This document shows positions 32,446-41,021 of a stretch of DNA of 64,000 nt, piece by piece (position 1 is the first letter of the stretch; each line of letters starts with the position of its first letter). Location: positions 72,001-136,000 of the forward strand of contig NZ_OY760065.1 of NCBI RefSeq assembly GCF_963662885.1. Direction: 5' to 3'. Under the pieces are notes generated by a model that saw nothing but the letters and a program-made list of their open reading frames with translations, did no database searches and was not told the DNA's origin. The translations under genes and the position numbers were made by a program. The stretch comes from an uncultured Pseudodesulfovibrio sp. (GTDB lineage Bacteria; Desulfobacterota; Desulfovibrionia; Desulfovibrionales; Desulfovibrionaceae).

Positions 32446-34590
32446 TCAGAGCAGTTCGAGGTAGTCCCCGATGATGACCTTGAGGCCGAAACCGGGGAAG
32501 TTGACCCGGAATTTGTTGGGTTCCAGTTGGGCGACTATCTTGCCCTTGCCAAAAATCTTGTGTTTGCAGAACCCGAGCTTGGACGGGTCCACCTTGGGTT
32601 TGGCGGACGCGGAATCTCCCTGCGTGTCGGCATCCGACAGGGGGACGGCCGGTTCGGGCAGACTGTACACCGAGCGCCTTCTTTTCTCCAGGCCGCCGCC
32701 GTAGGATTCGTTCAGCCGTTCGAAGACCGTGTCCGGCAGCTCCAGTATGAACGGGCTGGGCAGGGTCGGGTCGGACATGCCGCTGGCCCTGTTGTAGACC
32801 GAGCCGGGGACGAACAGCTTGAGTTCCTCCTTGGCCCGGGTGCAGGCCACGTACATCAGGCGGCGCTCTTCCTCCAGGTCTTCGGCCCGCTGCATGGCCT
32901 TGCGAGACGGGAAGCGGTCCTCCACCAGGTCGATGATGATAACCGCCGCCCACTCAAGCCCCTTGGCCGAGTGGACCGTGGACAGGACAACCGCGTTCTC
33001 CTTGCGCTTCTCATCATCGGGGTCGCCATCCAGGGAAAGGTCGCCGATGAACTGCTCCATGTCCTGGTAGCTTGCCGCGATCTGGCTGAGCTGTTCAAGC
33101 CCGGCCTGGCGCTTGGGGTAGTCGTCCGGGTATTTCTCGATGAGGATGGGCTGGTAGAAGGCGAGTACGGCCTCAAGGATGGTCGACGGCTTCATGGGGC
33201 CGGAGCGCAGCCGGTCCAGTTCGGTCAAAAGCTCTTTGAGCTGTTCGTGCTTCTTGACCATCTTGGCCATGTACTTCTTGTCGCCCGAGTGAATGGCCTG
33301 GTAGATCTTGGCCACGGTCTTGGGCCCCACTCCCTTGATGTGCTCCATGGCCCGTTGCCAGGCGAGCAGGTCGTGGGGATTGAGGATCAGCCGTATGTAG
33401 GAGAGCACGTCCTTGACGTGGGCCGCCTCGTGGAAGCGGATGCCTCCGAATTTCTGGTAGTCGATGCCGATGCGCGTCAGGGCCACTTCCAGCGGGAAGG
33501 ATTGATAGCCCGCCCGGAAGAGCACGGCCACATCGTGCAGCATATGCTTGCGGCCCAACTCCAGGATCTGGTCCACCACCAGGCGCGCCTGGGTCTGGTC
33601 GCTCAGAGGATGGACCACCTGGGGAAGTTTGTCGCTCTTGAGGTCCGAGTACAGGTGCTTGTCGAACTTGGTGGTCGCGCCCTTGAGGATTTCGTTGGTC
33701 AGATCGAGGATCGGCTGCACCGAGCGGTAGTTCTTCTCCAGGCGAATGACCTTTGCGCCTTCGAATATCTTCGGAAATTCCAGAATGTTGGCTACGTTTG
33801 CGCCGCGAAAGGCATAGATGGACTGGGCATCATCGCCAACGGCCATGACATTGCCCTTGGTCCCGGCCAGGTGTTTGACGATGCGTGCCTGGACCAGGTT
33901 GGTGTCCTGGTATTCGTCGACCATGATGTAGCGGTAGCGGGCCTGCAACTGGTTGCGCAAAGGCTCGTTCTTGGCCAGCAGCTTGTCCAGGAGGAAGAGC
34001 AGGTCGTCGTAGTCCACCAGGGCGTGCTGCCGCTTGAATTTGGCGTAGCCGTCGCTGATGCGCTCGATATCCTCCAGATAGGGGCTCAGGTGATAGGCCT
34101 CGCGCTCCATGATCGCATCGATGGTCAGTTCCTTGTTGCGGGACTTGGTGATCATGTCGAGCAGGGTGGCCTTCTTGGGATACGAGCGGTCCCCCTTGCC
34201 GAGCTTGAGGGTGTCCTTGACTTCCTTGCAGATGTTTTCGCTGTCCGCCCGGTCCATGAGGGTAAAACCGGCGTCGAAGCCGATGTCCGAGGCGTTGCGC
34301 CGCAGGGTGGCGTAGGAAAAGGAGTGGAACGTGCCGCCAGAGGTCCCGTGCAGGGACCGGCCGAGGATGGTCTCGGCCCTGGCGAGCATCTCCTGGGCGG
34401 CCTTGCGGGTAAAGGTCAGCAGCAGGATCTGGGCCGGGTCCACACCCTGGTTCACCAGATGGGCCAGCCGGTAGACGATGGTCCGGGTCTTGCCCGACCC
34501 GGCTCCGGCTATGACCAGCACAGGCCCTTCGGTGGTGGTCACGGCTTCACGTTGGGCCTCGTTCAGTTCGTTCTCGAAGTCTATGTTCAT
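32446..34590 (-). CDS. UvrD/Rep-type ATP-dependent DNA helicase
   Basis: A 714-residue SF1A helicase. Motif I is GAGSGKT (29-35), II VDEYQDTN, III GDDAQSIYAFRGA, IV LEKNYRS, V STVHSAKGLEW and VI LMYVACTRAK. The C-terminal residues (HKIFGKGKIVAQL ... GLKVIIGDYLELL) match the Tudor-like RNA-polymerase-binding tail of PcrA/UvrD, which argues for a PcrA/UvrD-type role in repair and transcription coupling rather than Rep or RecB. The stop of the upstream phosphatase gene abuts the start. Confidence 0.94.
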   Translation of the reverse strand: MNIDFENELNEAQREAVTTTEGPVLVIAGAGSGKTRTIVYRLAHLVNQGVDPAQILLLTFTRKAAQEMLARAETILGRSLHGTSGGTFHSFSYATLRRNASDIGFDAGFTLMDRADSENICKEVKDTLKLGKGDRSYPKKATLLDMITKSRNKELTIDAIMEREAYHLSPYLEDIERISDGYAKFKRQHALVDYDDLLFLLDKLLAKNEPLRNQLQARYRYIMVDEYQDTNLVQARIVKHLAGTKGNVMAVGDDAQSIYAFRGANVANILEFPKIFEGAKVIRLEKNYRSVQPILDLTNEILKGATTKFDKHLYSDLKSDKLPQVVHPLSDQTQARLVVDQILELGRKHMLHDVAVLFRAGYQSFPLEVALTRIGIDYQKFGGIRFHEAAHVKDVLSYIRLILNPHDLLAWQRAMEHIKGVGPKTVAKIYQAIHSGDKKYMAKMVKKHEQLKELLTELDRLRSGPMKPSTILEAVLAFYQPILIEKYPDDYPKRQAGLEQLSQIAASYQDMEQFIGDLSLDGDPDDEKRKENAVVLSTVHSAKGLEWAAVIIIDLVEDRFPSRKAMQRAEDLEEERRLMYVACTRAKEELKLFVPGSVYNRASGMSDPTLPSPFILELPDTVFERLNESYGGGLEKRRRSVYSLPEPAVPLSDADTQGDSASAKPKVDPSKLGFCKHKIFGKGKIVAQLEPNKFRVNFPGFGLKVIIGDYLELL

Positions 34591-35889
34591 TTATTCGGTG
34601 ATGTCGAAGTGTTGCAGTATGATGCGCCCGACGTCCCGCATCCGTTCCGGGCGCGCTCCGTCAGTGTCGGCGAATATGGCTCCGCCCACCGTATGTGTCC
34701 CGGTGCGTCCATGCAAACCAAAAATATTTTCGCGATCGAATTTGGCCTTGAGATCGAAGCCGGGGCGGGCCTCGACAACCAGATCAGGGCATTGGTCCGA
34801 AGACGCCCCCGGATAGACCTCCGTAGCCCTGTGTACGGCCTTCAGCACCGGTTCGCCCTCGTATTCCAGTGCCATGAGGCCGTCTTCGATTCTTCTGAGC
34901 AGCCCTTCACGTTCAACCGGTTCCACCCGGCCGCGCTCGAACCTGCCCCGTTCGTGCAGATAGATGCGGCCTGGATCCAGGGCAAAGGCCTTGGAATCGG
35001 AAGTGATAGTCGAAACGTCCCATTCATCGTGCGGCGGCCCGGACAGGGAAAGCAGTCCGGCACGCATGAGCCAGGTGTTCAGACTGACTTCTGTCTTCAG
35101 CTCGGTAAAGCCGTGATCGGCGAGGACCAGCAGCCGCTTGGGGCCGGGAAGGGCGTCGTAATGTTCCAGAAATCGGCCCAGAGCGTGGTCCCAATCTGCC
35201 AGAAATCGCATGCACGCCAGATGGTTGGGGTGATCATCGTGGAGCACCGCATCCATGTGGAAGTGGAAGAGCCGGTCGGTTTCTGTGAAGACGTGCACGA
35301 ACAGGTCCCAGGCCAGGTCTGGCCAGAACATGTCCAGGGCGGTGAGCCGCGAATTCAGCGTGGCGCGCAGTTCGTCCAGCAGATACTCCAGGTCGCTCCG
35401 GCCACGGGATGTGTCGGCTTCGAGTTTATAACCCGCCTCATGGAGTTTTTCCCCCATAAACGGCGGGTAGACTGCGCCGCGCAGTTCCGGGGCCACGAAT
35501 CCGGCCACGAGCATACCGCGCAGAGGGCGGGCCGGATAGGTGTTGGGCAGGTTGACTATCCGCGAGACCAGGCCGCGCTCACCGAGCCGGTCGAATAGGG
35601 TCGGACAGGAAACATCCGTGGCCTGTGCGACACGCAGGCCATAGGTCCGCGGGTCCAGGTGCGAAAAGCCGAAGATGCCGTGCGTCTCCGGGCCTTCCCC
35701 GGTGTAAAAGGAGGTCCAGTTCACCGGGGAGAGCTCGGGCAGTTCCGCGCGGACCGAGGTCGCGTCCCGCGTCAGTCTGCCCAGATTGGGCAGGGAGGCG
35801 CTCAAGGAACGGGCGAGGTCGAACGGCAGGCCGTCCAAACCGAGGACAACCAGCCTCGGGCGAGGCTCGGAGGGCAGGAGCAGAGACAT
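34591..35889 (-). CDS. alkaline-phosphatase-superfamily (type I phosphodiesterase) protein
   Basis: A 432-residue hydrolase of the alkaline phosphatase/nucleotide pyrophosphatase superfamily. Metal ligand motif VLGLDGLPFDL near residue 15, nucleophile region SPVNWTSFYTGEGPETHGIF, and a second metal site in VLADHGFTEL, with a late HTVGG. No signal peptide is seen, so it appears cytoplasmic. Substrate unknown; relatives act on phosphodiesters or phosphoglycerates. It lies directly between the DUF2156 gene and the helicase. Confidence 0.88.
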   Translation of the reverse strand: MSLLLPSEPRPRLVVLGLDGLPFDLARSLSASLPNLGRLTRDATSVRAELPELSPVNWTSFYTGEGPETHGIFGFSHLDPRTYGLRVAQATDVSCPTLFDRLGERGLVSRIVNLPNTYPARPLRGMLVAGFVAPELRGAVYPPFMGEKLHEAGYKLEADTSRGRSDLEYLLDELRATLNSRLTALDMFWPDLAWDLFVHVFTETDRLFHFHMDAVLHDDHPNHLACMRFLADWDHALGRFLEHYDALPGPKRLLVLADHGFTELKTEVSLNTWLMRAGLLSLSGPPHDEWDVSTITSDSKAFALDPGRIYLHERGRFERGRVEPVEREGLLRRIEDGLMALEYEGEPVLKAVHRATEVYPGASSDQCPDLVVEARPGFDLKAKFDRENIFGLHGRTGTHTVGGAIFADTDGARPERMRDVGRIILQHFDITE

Positions 35890-35892
35890 GGC

Positions 35893-36774
35893 TTAGAGCA
35901 GTTCCGCCTCGAATTTTTTGAGGAAGAAAGTCGGGTTGTAGGACATCTTGGCCTTGCGCAACCCCTCGTCGCCGAGGTCCTGTTCGCGGTTGACGTTGGT
36001 GTACTCCGCCCCGTCGTTTTCCAGGAACATCTGGTTGATGGCCTGGTACACGCCCTTGAAGCGGATGTCGCCCTTTTCGAAATGGATGACCAGCGAGTCC
36101 TCGCACAGCGGTTCAGCCACGGTGTAGGCGATGACCTTGCCGTCCACCCGGATGGTCGCGCCCATCAACCCCTTGATCTGGTCGATGTGCTGGAGCACGC
36201 GGGTGATGGCGTGATTTTCGGCCTTGAGCGCTTCGGAAGGGTTGTTCTCCTCGTACCACTTGTACCATTCGTCCTGCATCTCCAGGACTTCCTCCACGCA
36301 CTCGGGGGCCATGGATTCATAGGTGTACAGGTAGTTTTTCTTGAACTGGTTGAGCAGGTTCTTTTTCTTGTGGAAGGACTTGCCCTTCAGGGAGATGAGT
36401 TCCTCCACGGAATAGACGTAGTCCCAGTGTTCGCGGCTCTCGGTGATGGTCATCTTGTTGCCGTAGGCGATGGACCACAGCCGGGTCAGCGCCTCGGGCA
36501 CACGGACGAACTTCTTGCCTTCGGTCATGCCTCGGCAGCCGGCCCAGTCATAGTTCTCCCACGGGCCCACAGGCGCCCAGCAGATCGTCTCGGGCTTGGT
36601 CTGGCGAATGAAACACAGGCCGCCGTGGAAAGCCCATTCCAGGCCGTAGTGGTCGGCCCAGCCGAAGACGTTGGCAAAGGAAAAGTCGCTGGTCAGCAGT
36701 TGGGGGCAGCCGGTCAGACATTCGTGGTATTCGTCCTGCTGGTCCAGTGAAATGGGTTCGAAATTCAAGGTCAT
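35893..36774 (-). CDS. DUF2156 (phosphatidylglycerol lysyltransferase C-terminal-like) protein
   Basis: A 293-residue GNAT-fold protein of the DUF2156 family, as found in the catalytic part of MprF-type aminoacyl-lipid transferases. Features: SFANVFGWADHYGLEWAF, GKSFHKKKNLLNQFKK, then IAYTVAEPL and the terminal YTNVNREQDLGDEGLRKAK. It lacks the membrane flippase part of MprF, so a soluble acyl- or aminoacyltransferase is likely. Nine bases separate it from the MATE gene. Confidence 0.85.
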   Translation of the reverse strand: MTLNFEPISLDQQDEYHECLTGCPQLLTSDFSFANVFGWADHYGLEWAFHGGLCFIRQTKPETICWAPVGPWENYDWAGCRGMTEGKKFVRVPEALTRLWSIAYGNKMTITESREHWDYVYSVEELISLKGKSFHKKKNLLNQFKKNYLYTYESMAPECVEEVLEMQDEWYKWYEENNPSEALKAENHAITRVLQHIDQIKGLMGATIRVDGKVIAYTVAEPLCEDSLVIHFEKGDIRFKGVYQAINQMFLENDGAEYTNVNREQDLGDEGLRKAKMSYNPTFFLKKFEAELL

Positions 36775-36783
36775 GGAAAATCC

Positions 36784-38226
36784 TTATCCTTTTTGGCCGT
36801 TTCGATGTTTGATCATGGCGAAACGCTGCCAGTTTTTGAAATTGAAGAAATAGAACAGCACGGACGACTGCACGACCTGCGAGCAGAACATGGCAATCCA
36901 GATGCCTTCGGCCCCGTCCATGATCTCGTGGCCCAGCAGGTAGGCCAGGGGAAGACGGAGAACCCAGGTGGCGCTGCCCATGATGAGCATGTTGTACATG
37001 GTGGCCCCGGCCCCGTTAAAGGCCCCTGCCAGGATCATGCTGGTCAGGGTGAAGGGAATGGCCAGCATGTTCCACTTGAGGTAGCTGACCGCCTGGGCGG
37101 CCACTGCCGAGTCGCGGGTGAGCAGGGCCACCCACGGATTGATGAACTGCCAGACCACCAGGGCGAAAAGGGAGATGGACACCAGCCCGAGGGCCAGGAT
37201 GCGGAAGCCGAACCGTTTGGCCTCCAGCGGTTGCCGCGCTCCGAGATAGTGGCCGATGAGGATGCTCGCGGTCATGTTGAAGGCCATGGCGGGCATGAAC
37301 AGCAGTGACTCGATGCGCAGTCCGATGGACATGCCGGCCAGGGCGTTGACGGCACCGCCGGGCAGGCTGGCGGTGATGGCGTACAGGACCAGATATCCGG
37401 ACTGCCACACGACCTGCATGAGCCCCGAGGGCCAGGCCACTTTGACAAGGTAGGGCGTGGCTCGCTTCATCCAGCGCCAGGGCGCGAAACATGCCGGGTT
37501 GAGCTGGCCCTGTTTGGCCAGCAGGGCCAGGTTGAAAATCGCGCCGCAGGTGACCGAGCCGAAGGTGGCCCAGGCCAGTCCCTTGTACCCGATGTTCGGC
37601 AGGCCGAACCAGCCCAATCCCAAACCGAGATCGAGCACCGTGTTCAGGCTGGTGACGATGATCATGCAGTAGAGCGGGTAAAAGACCTGCTTGCGGGCTC
37701 GGAAAATGGCGTTGGTGATGAGCAGCATGTAGTAGGGCGGCAGCAGGAGCAGGAACACGGTCAGGAAATAATGGGTGACCGGGCGCATGGCCTCAGGAAC
37801 CTGGAGGGCGGCCAGGAGCAGATCCTTGAGCGGCAGGCCAACGACCAGGAACACGGCTCCGAGCAGGCAGGCCAGGATGAGGCACAGCCCCACGTAACGC
37901 ATGGCCCGTTTTTCCAATCCGGCTCCGATGGACTGGCTGATGGCCGCCACCGCGCCGTTGGCGACGGCCATGGCCACCACCAGCAGAAAGAACAGGGACT
38001 GGGTGATGATGCCCAGCGATGCCTGGACCTCACGGGAAATATATCCGGCCACCCACACGTCCGTCATACCGATCAGCACGTGGAACATGGTCATGATCAG
38101 CTGGGGCCAGGCCAGCTTCCAGATGGTTCTGGTGGGGGAGTGCGACATCTGCGCGGTGAGATCGTTGTTCGGCATGGAGCGGGATTTTGTTGCAGGTTGA
38201 CCGAATTCGGCGGGGTGTGGCTTCAT
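36784..38226 (-). CDS. MATE-family efflux transporter
   Basis: A 480-residue membrane protein with twelve hydrophobic segments in two six-helix halves, as in MATE cation/drug antiporters; VGLPLKDLLLAALQVPE and GLPNIGYKGLAWAT are typical. The start is uncertain: the first ATG at 38226 gives an extra polar N-terminus of about 30 residues, while internal ATGs near residues 18 and 27 also fit; none has a good ribosome-binding site. It is first in the minus-strand run ending with the chalcone-isomerase-like gene. Substrate unknown. Confidence 0.9.
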   Translation of the reverse strand: MKPHPAEFGQPATKSRSMPNNDLTAQMSHSPTRTIWKLAWPQLIMTMFHVLIGMTDVWVAGYISREVQASLGIITQSLFFLLVVAMAVANGAVAAISQSIGAGLEKRAMRYVGLCLILACLLGAVFLVVGLPLKDLLLAALQVPEAMRPVTHYFLTVFLLLLPPYYMLLITNAIFRARKQVFYPLYCMIIVTSLNTVLDLGLGLGWFGLPNIGYKGLAWATFGSVTCGAIFNLALLAKQGQLNPACFAPWRWMKRATPYLVKVAWPSGLMQVVWQSGYLVLYAITASLPGGAVNALAGMSIGLRIESLLFMPAMAFNMTASILIGHYLGARQPLEAKRFGFRILALGLVSISLFALVVWQFINPWVALLTRDSAVAAQAVSYLKWNMLAIPFTLTSMILAGAFNGAGATMYNMLIMGSATWVLRLPLAYLLGHEIMDGAEGIWIAMFCSQVVQSSVLFYFFNFKNWQRFAMIKHRNGQKG

Positions 38227-38298
38227 AATAGGTTCTTATTTCGGAAAGCCAAGGGTTCAGGGTTTATTTTTTTCAGTCCCGTACCCTTTCTAATCGGG

Positions 38299-38327
38299 TT
38301 GTTGCCCGACCCGATTCCCTGTATAGT
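38299..38327 (+). promoter_or_regulatory. sigma-70-type promoter of cheY-like gene
   Basis: -35 TTGTTG (38299-38304), 17-base spacer, -10 TATAGT (38322-38327), about 55 bases before the ATG. Confidence 0.6.
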
Positions 38328-38381
38328 GAAAGCTCAATTCAAAAGGGGGCGACACGCCTTTGGAGGCCAGGTCGAACGACA

Positions 38382-38780
38382 ATGGGGAAGATGCAACTTA
38401 ACACGGATATGCGGATTTTGGTGGTGGACGATTCCAGTACCATGCGGCGGATCATCAAGGCCGACTTGAAGGAGTTGGGTTTCAAGAACGTGATCACTGC
38501 CGATGACGGCAAACCTGCCTGGGAGATCATCCAGCGGGAAACTATTGATCTGATTTTGTCCGATCACAAGATGCCCGGAATGAGCGGTCAGGAGCTTCTG
38601 AGTCTCGTCCGCAAGCATCCTGATTACAAGTGCTTGCCCTTCATCATGATAACCGCCGAGGCCTTTCGTGAAAACGTCCTGGAGGCCATCAAGCTCGGCG
38701 TGTCCAACTACGTGGTCAAACCATTCAGCGCCCAGCAACTTCGGGAAAAGATCGAGAAGGTCTGCTGCGCGGTCTGCTGA
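38382..38780 (+). CDS. CheY-like single-domain response regulator
   Basis: A 132-residue receiver domain with no output domain. Acid pocket D16-D17, phospho-acceptor D61 (ILSDHKMPGMSG), T91 in MITAEAF and K113 in VVKPF are all present, so it should be phosphorylatable. Such proteins carry the chemotaxis signal to the flagellar switch or act as phosphate sinks. No kinase gene is adjacent. Alternative ATGs at 38391 and 38409 are possible. Confidence 0.92.
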   Translation: MGKMQLNTDMRILVVDDSSTMRRIIKADLKELGFKNVITADDGKPAWEIIQRETIDLILSDHKMPGMSGQELLSLVRKHPDYKCLPFIMITAEAFRENVLEAIKLGVSNYVVKPFSAQQLREKIEKVCCAVC

Positions 38781-38787
38781 TTTCCTC

Positions 38788-39504
38788 TTAATGCTGATGG
38801 GGCACGTCCCCTTCCTCGTGTACATGGACATGGCTGTGGGGCTTGAGTTCGCCGGGCTGGATGCGGCCGTCCCGCATGGCCAGCAGGCGGTCCGTGGTCG
38901 CGGTCAGAAAGTCTGGGTCGTGGGAGACCACCAGCCGGGCCATGTCCAGCTTTTTCAGGATATCCACCAACCGGTCCTTGGCCTCGGGCGAGAGCCCGGT
39001 GGTGGGTTCGTCCAAAACCAGTACCTCGGGGCGCATGGATAAAATGGTGGCCAGGGCTACCAGCTTCTTTTCGCCGCCGGACAACCTGTGCGGTACCCGG
39101 TCCTCGAAACCTGCCAGACCGACTGTTTTCAAAGCCTCGTGCGCGCGTTCCATGGCTTCCTCTCGGCTCAGTCCCTGATTGAGCGGGCCGAAGGCGACGT
39201 CATCCAGAACCGTGGGGCAGAAGAGCTGGTCGTCCGAGTGCTGGAAGAGAAAACCGATCTTGAGCCGGGCGGTCTCGAAAGCCTTGGGTTCGGACATGGG
39301 GGCTCCGAACAGGGTGACCTCTCCCTTGTCCGGGGTGAGCAGGCCCATGAGTATGTGCAGCATGGTGGATTTGCCCGCACCGTTGGGGCCGAACAGGCCG
39401 AGTTTTTCACCGGGGTGGAGGTGGAAGTTCAGTCCCTTGAGAGTCTCCCCGCGTCCCGGAAAAGCGTATGAAATATCCGAAAGTTCAATGACGGCGTGGC
39501 TCAA
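38788..39504 (-). CDS. cbiO: ECF-type cobalt/nickel transporter ATPase
   Basis: A 238-residue ABC ATPase. Walker A is GPNGAGKST, Q-loop FQHSDDQLF, signature LSGGEKK, Walker B LVLDEPTTGL. The start is taken as the TTG overlapping the cbiQ stop (TTGA), with GGGAG upstream; starting earlier would run inside cbiQ. The last 20 residues hold six histidines (HSHVHVHEEG, then PHQH), an unusual metal-binding tail that supports Co/Ni or another divalent metal. Pairs with CbiQ at the membrane. Confidence 0.88.
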   Translation of the reverse strand: MSHAVIELSDISYAFPGRGETLKGLNFHLHPGEKLGLFGPNGAGKSTMLHILMGLLTPDKGEVTLFGAPMSEPKAFETARLKIGFLFQHSDDQLFCPTVLDDVAFGPLNQGLSREEAMERAHEALKTVGLAGFEDRVPHRLSGGEKKLVALATILSMRPEVLVLDEPTTGLSPEAKDRLVDILKKLDMARLVVSHDPDFLTATTDRLLAMRDGRIQPGELKPHSHVHVHEEGDVPHQH

Positions 39505-40271
39505 AGCGGTCTCCCTTGGATGAATCCGATGTAGATCAGGCCGGCACTCAGCGCTGCGCAGGCCAGCAGGAACAGGTAATCGCCGGGCCGGGTCCTGAAT
39601 GCGGTCAGGGTATAAAAGCGGCCTCTGAACCCACGGCAAAGCATCGCTCCATGAACCCGTTCCGCGCGGTCCCAGCTCTTGACCAGGAGCATGCCCACCA
39701 GCCAGGCGAAGGAACGGTAGGTGTGCGTGTCAGTGCGCGGTTTGAACCCTCGCGCCCGCATGGCCTGACGCATGGTCGTGTATTCCTGGTATATGGAAAA
39801 TATGTAGCGGTGTGTGAACAGCAGGATGTGGCAAAGCTTGTCGGGTACGCCCAGTTGCTGCAGGGCCGGGCCCAGGTTCTGGATGGAAATGGTTCCGAGC
39901 AGGGCCATCAGGCTGATGACGATGGCGTTGGATTTTACCGTGATCAGCAGCGCACGGTCGATACCCTGCGCCGTGGCGTGAAGCGGACCGAGATCGAAAA
40001 CCGGCTCGCCCGGCACCGAAAACGGCAGGAAGAACCAAAGAAAGGCAATGAACAGATTGACCACCATGAGCCGGTTGAGCACCAGGAGCATGTTCAACCG
40101 GGCCATCTTGACCAGAACCAGCCCGGCGGCCAAAGCCAACCAGGCTGGTTTGAGTTCGGGAAGCAGGGCCATGGGCAAGGTCAGAACCAGTGCTGCCAGC
40201 AGTCGGACGCGTGGGTCCATGCCGTGTAGAAAGGAATCGCCCGAGGCGAACGGCTCGGTCAGTGAGGCCAC
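39501..40271 (-). CDS. cbiQ: ECF-type cobalt/nickel transporter membrane subunit
   Basis: A 256-residue T-component with about six hydrophobic helices. The coupling motif (ARG) is in MRQAMRARGFKPR and a second in AMLCRGFRGRF. The start is GTG at 40271 behind AGGAG. It overlaps cbiO by 4 bases. The substrate-capture subunit CbiM/NikM is not encoded next to it in this window, so it is either elsewhere or the module is shared. Substrate assignment to Co or Ni rests on family and on the His-rich CbiO. Confidence 0.87.
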   Translation of the reverse strand: MASLTEPFASGDSFLHGMDPRVRLLAALVLTLPMALLPELKPAWLALAAGLVLVKMARLNMLLVLNRLMVVNLFIAFLWFFLPFSVPGEPVFDLGPLHATAQGIDRALLITVKSNAIVISLMALLGTISIQNLGPALQQLGVPDKLCHILLFTHRYIFSIYQEYTTMRQAMRARGFKPRTDTHTYRSFAWLVGMLLVKSWDRAERVHGAMLCRGFRGRFYTLTAFRTRPGDYLFLLACAALSAGLIYIGFIQGRPL

Positions 40272-40307
40272 GCAAGCTCCTGTTTTTGGTACATGTCGGG
40301 GAGGTCA

Positions 40308-40327
40308 ATCCGGCCTCCGGGCCGGAT
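40308..40327. other. perfect 8-bp hairpin between HD-protein gene and cbiQ
   Basis: ATCCGGCC-TCCG-GGCCGGAT; no T-run on either strand. It may limit read-through from the HD-domain gene into cbiQ or stabilise the message. Confidence 0.45.
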
Positions 40328-40366
40328 CACAGGAGTAATACAAAACCGGTGGCCGTGCAACCGGAG

Positions 40367-40930
40367 CTAGTCTGCGGCCAGCCCCACCTGGTCGGCAATA
40401 CCGGACACCGAGTCGATGGCGATTTGCAGGAATTCGCCCAGCTCCAGGCCGATCTTGTCGCACTCGCGGATACAGTCTCGGTTGACGCTGGCTGCGAACG
40501 CCTTGTCCTTCATCTTCTTCTTGAGGCTTTTGGGGTTCATGCCGTCGATCTTGGTCGGACGAACCAGCGCACCCGCGTGGACCATGCCGGTGACGGTCTC
40601 GCCGCAGCGCAGGGCAAAATCAAAATCTGTCTGAGGATCTTCTGCCCCGTTCATCTCGCCTGCGTGGCGGCGGATGGCGTCCAGGGCCTCGACCGGGAGT
40701 TTGCCTTCAAGCAGCGCAACGGTGTCCAGGCCGTGGCGGTCATGCAGTTCCTTGGTTACGGCGTAGTCCAGATCGTGCAGCAGGCCGGTAATGCCCCACA
40801 ACTCCTCGTCCTTGCCGAGCTTCCGGGCCAGTCCGCGCATGACGGCCTCGGATTCCAGGGCGTGATTGATCAGGCTGGTTTCGCTGTTGTGTTCCTTGAG
40901 CAGAGCAAAGGCTTCATCTCGGGTTATCAT
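40367..40930 (-). CDS. HD-domain protein
   Basis: A 187-residue putative metal-dependent phosphohydrolase. The HD pair is in GLLHDLDYAV, with a further His in ELHDRHGLD and IRRHAGEMNG. AGGAGCGAACATG gives a well-spaced start at 40930. Members of this subgroup accompany diverse metabolic genes; substrate unknown. It precedes cbiQ on the same strand by 95 bases. Confidence 0.85.
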   Translation of the reverse strand: MITRDEAFALLKEHNSETSLINHALESEAVMRGLARKLGKDEELWGITGLLHDLDYAVTKELHDRHGLDTVALLEGKLPVEALDAIRRHAGEMNGAEDPQTDFDFALRCGETVTGMVHAGALVRPTKIDGMNPKSLKKKMKDKAFAASVNRDCIRECDKIGLELGEFLQIAIDSVSGIADQVGLAAD

Positions 40931-41021
40931 GTTCGCTCCTTGATGTTTGAGTGAAGGCGCATCATGCCCCAACAGGGCGGTCGGGTCCAGATACAGATGG
41001 CCTTCGGGAGAGGCGGTACAG

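Noticed and set aside
32275..35598. A plus-strand open frame of about 1100 codons
   Set aside because: It is antisense to thiL, the UvrD-type helicase and the phosphatase gene. High GC keeps the antisense frame open; it has no recognisable domain.
40272..40366. A cobalamin or nickel/cobalt riboswitch ahead of cbiQ
   Set aside because: The gap is only 95 bases and contains a single simple hairpin; the conserved cores of those riboswitches are not present.
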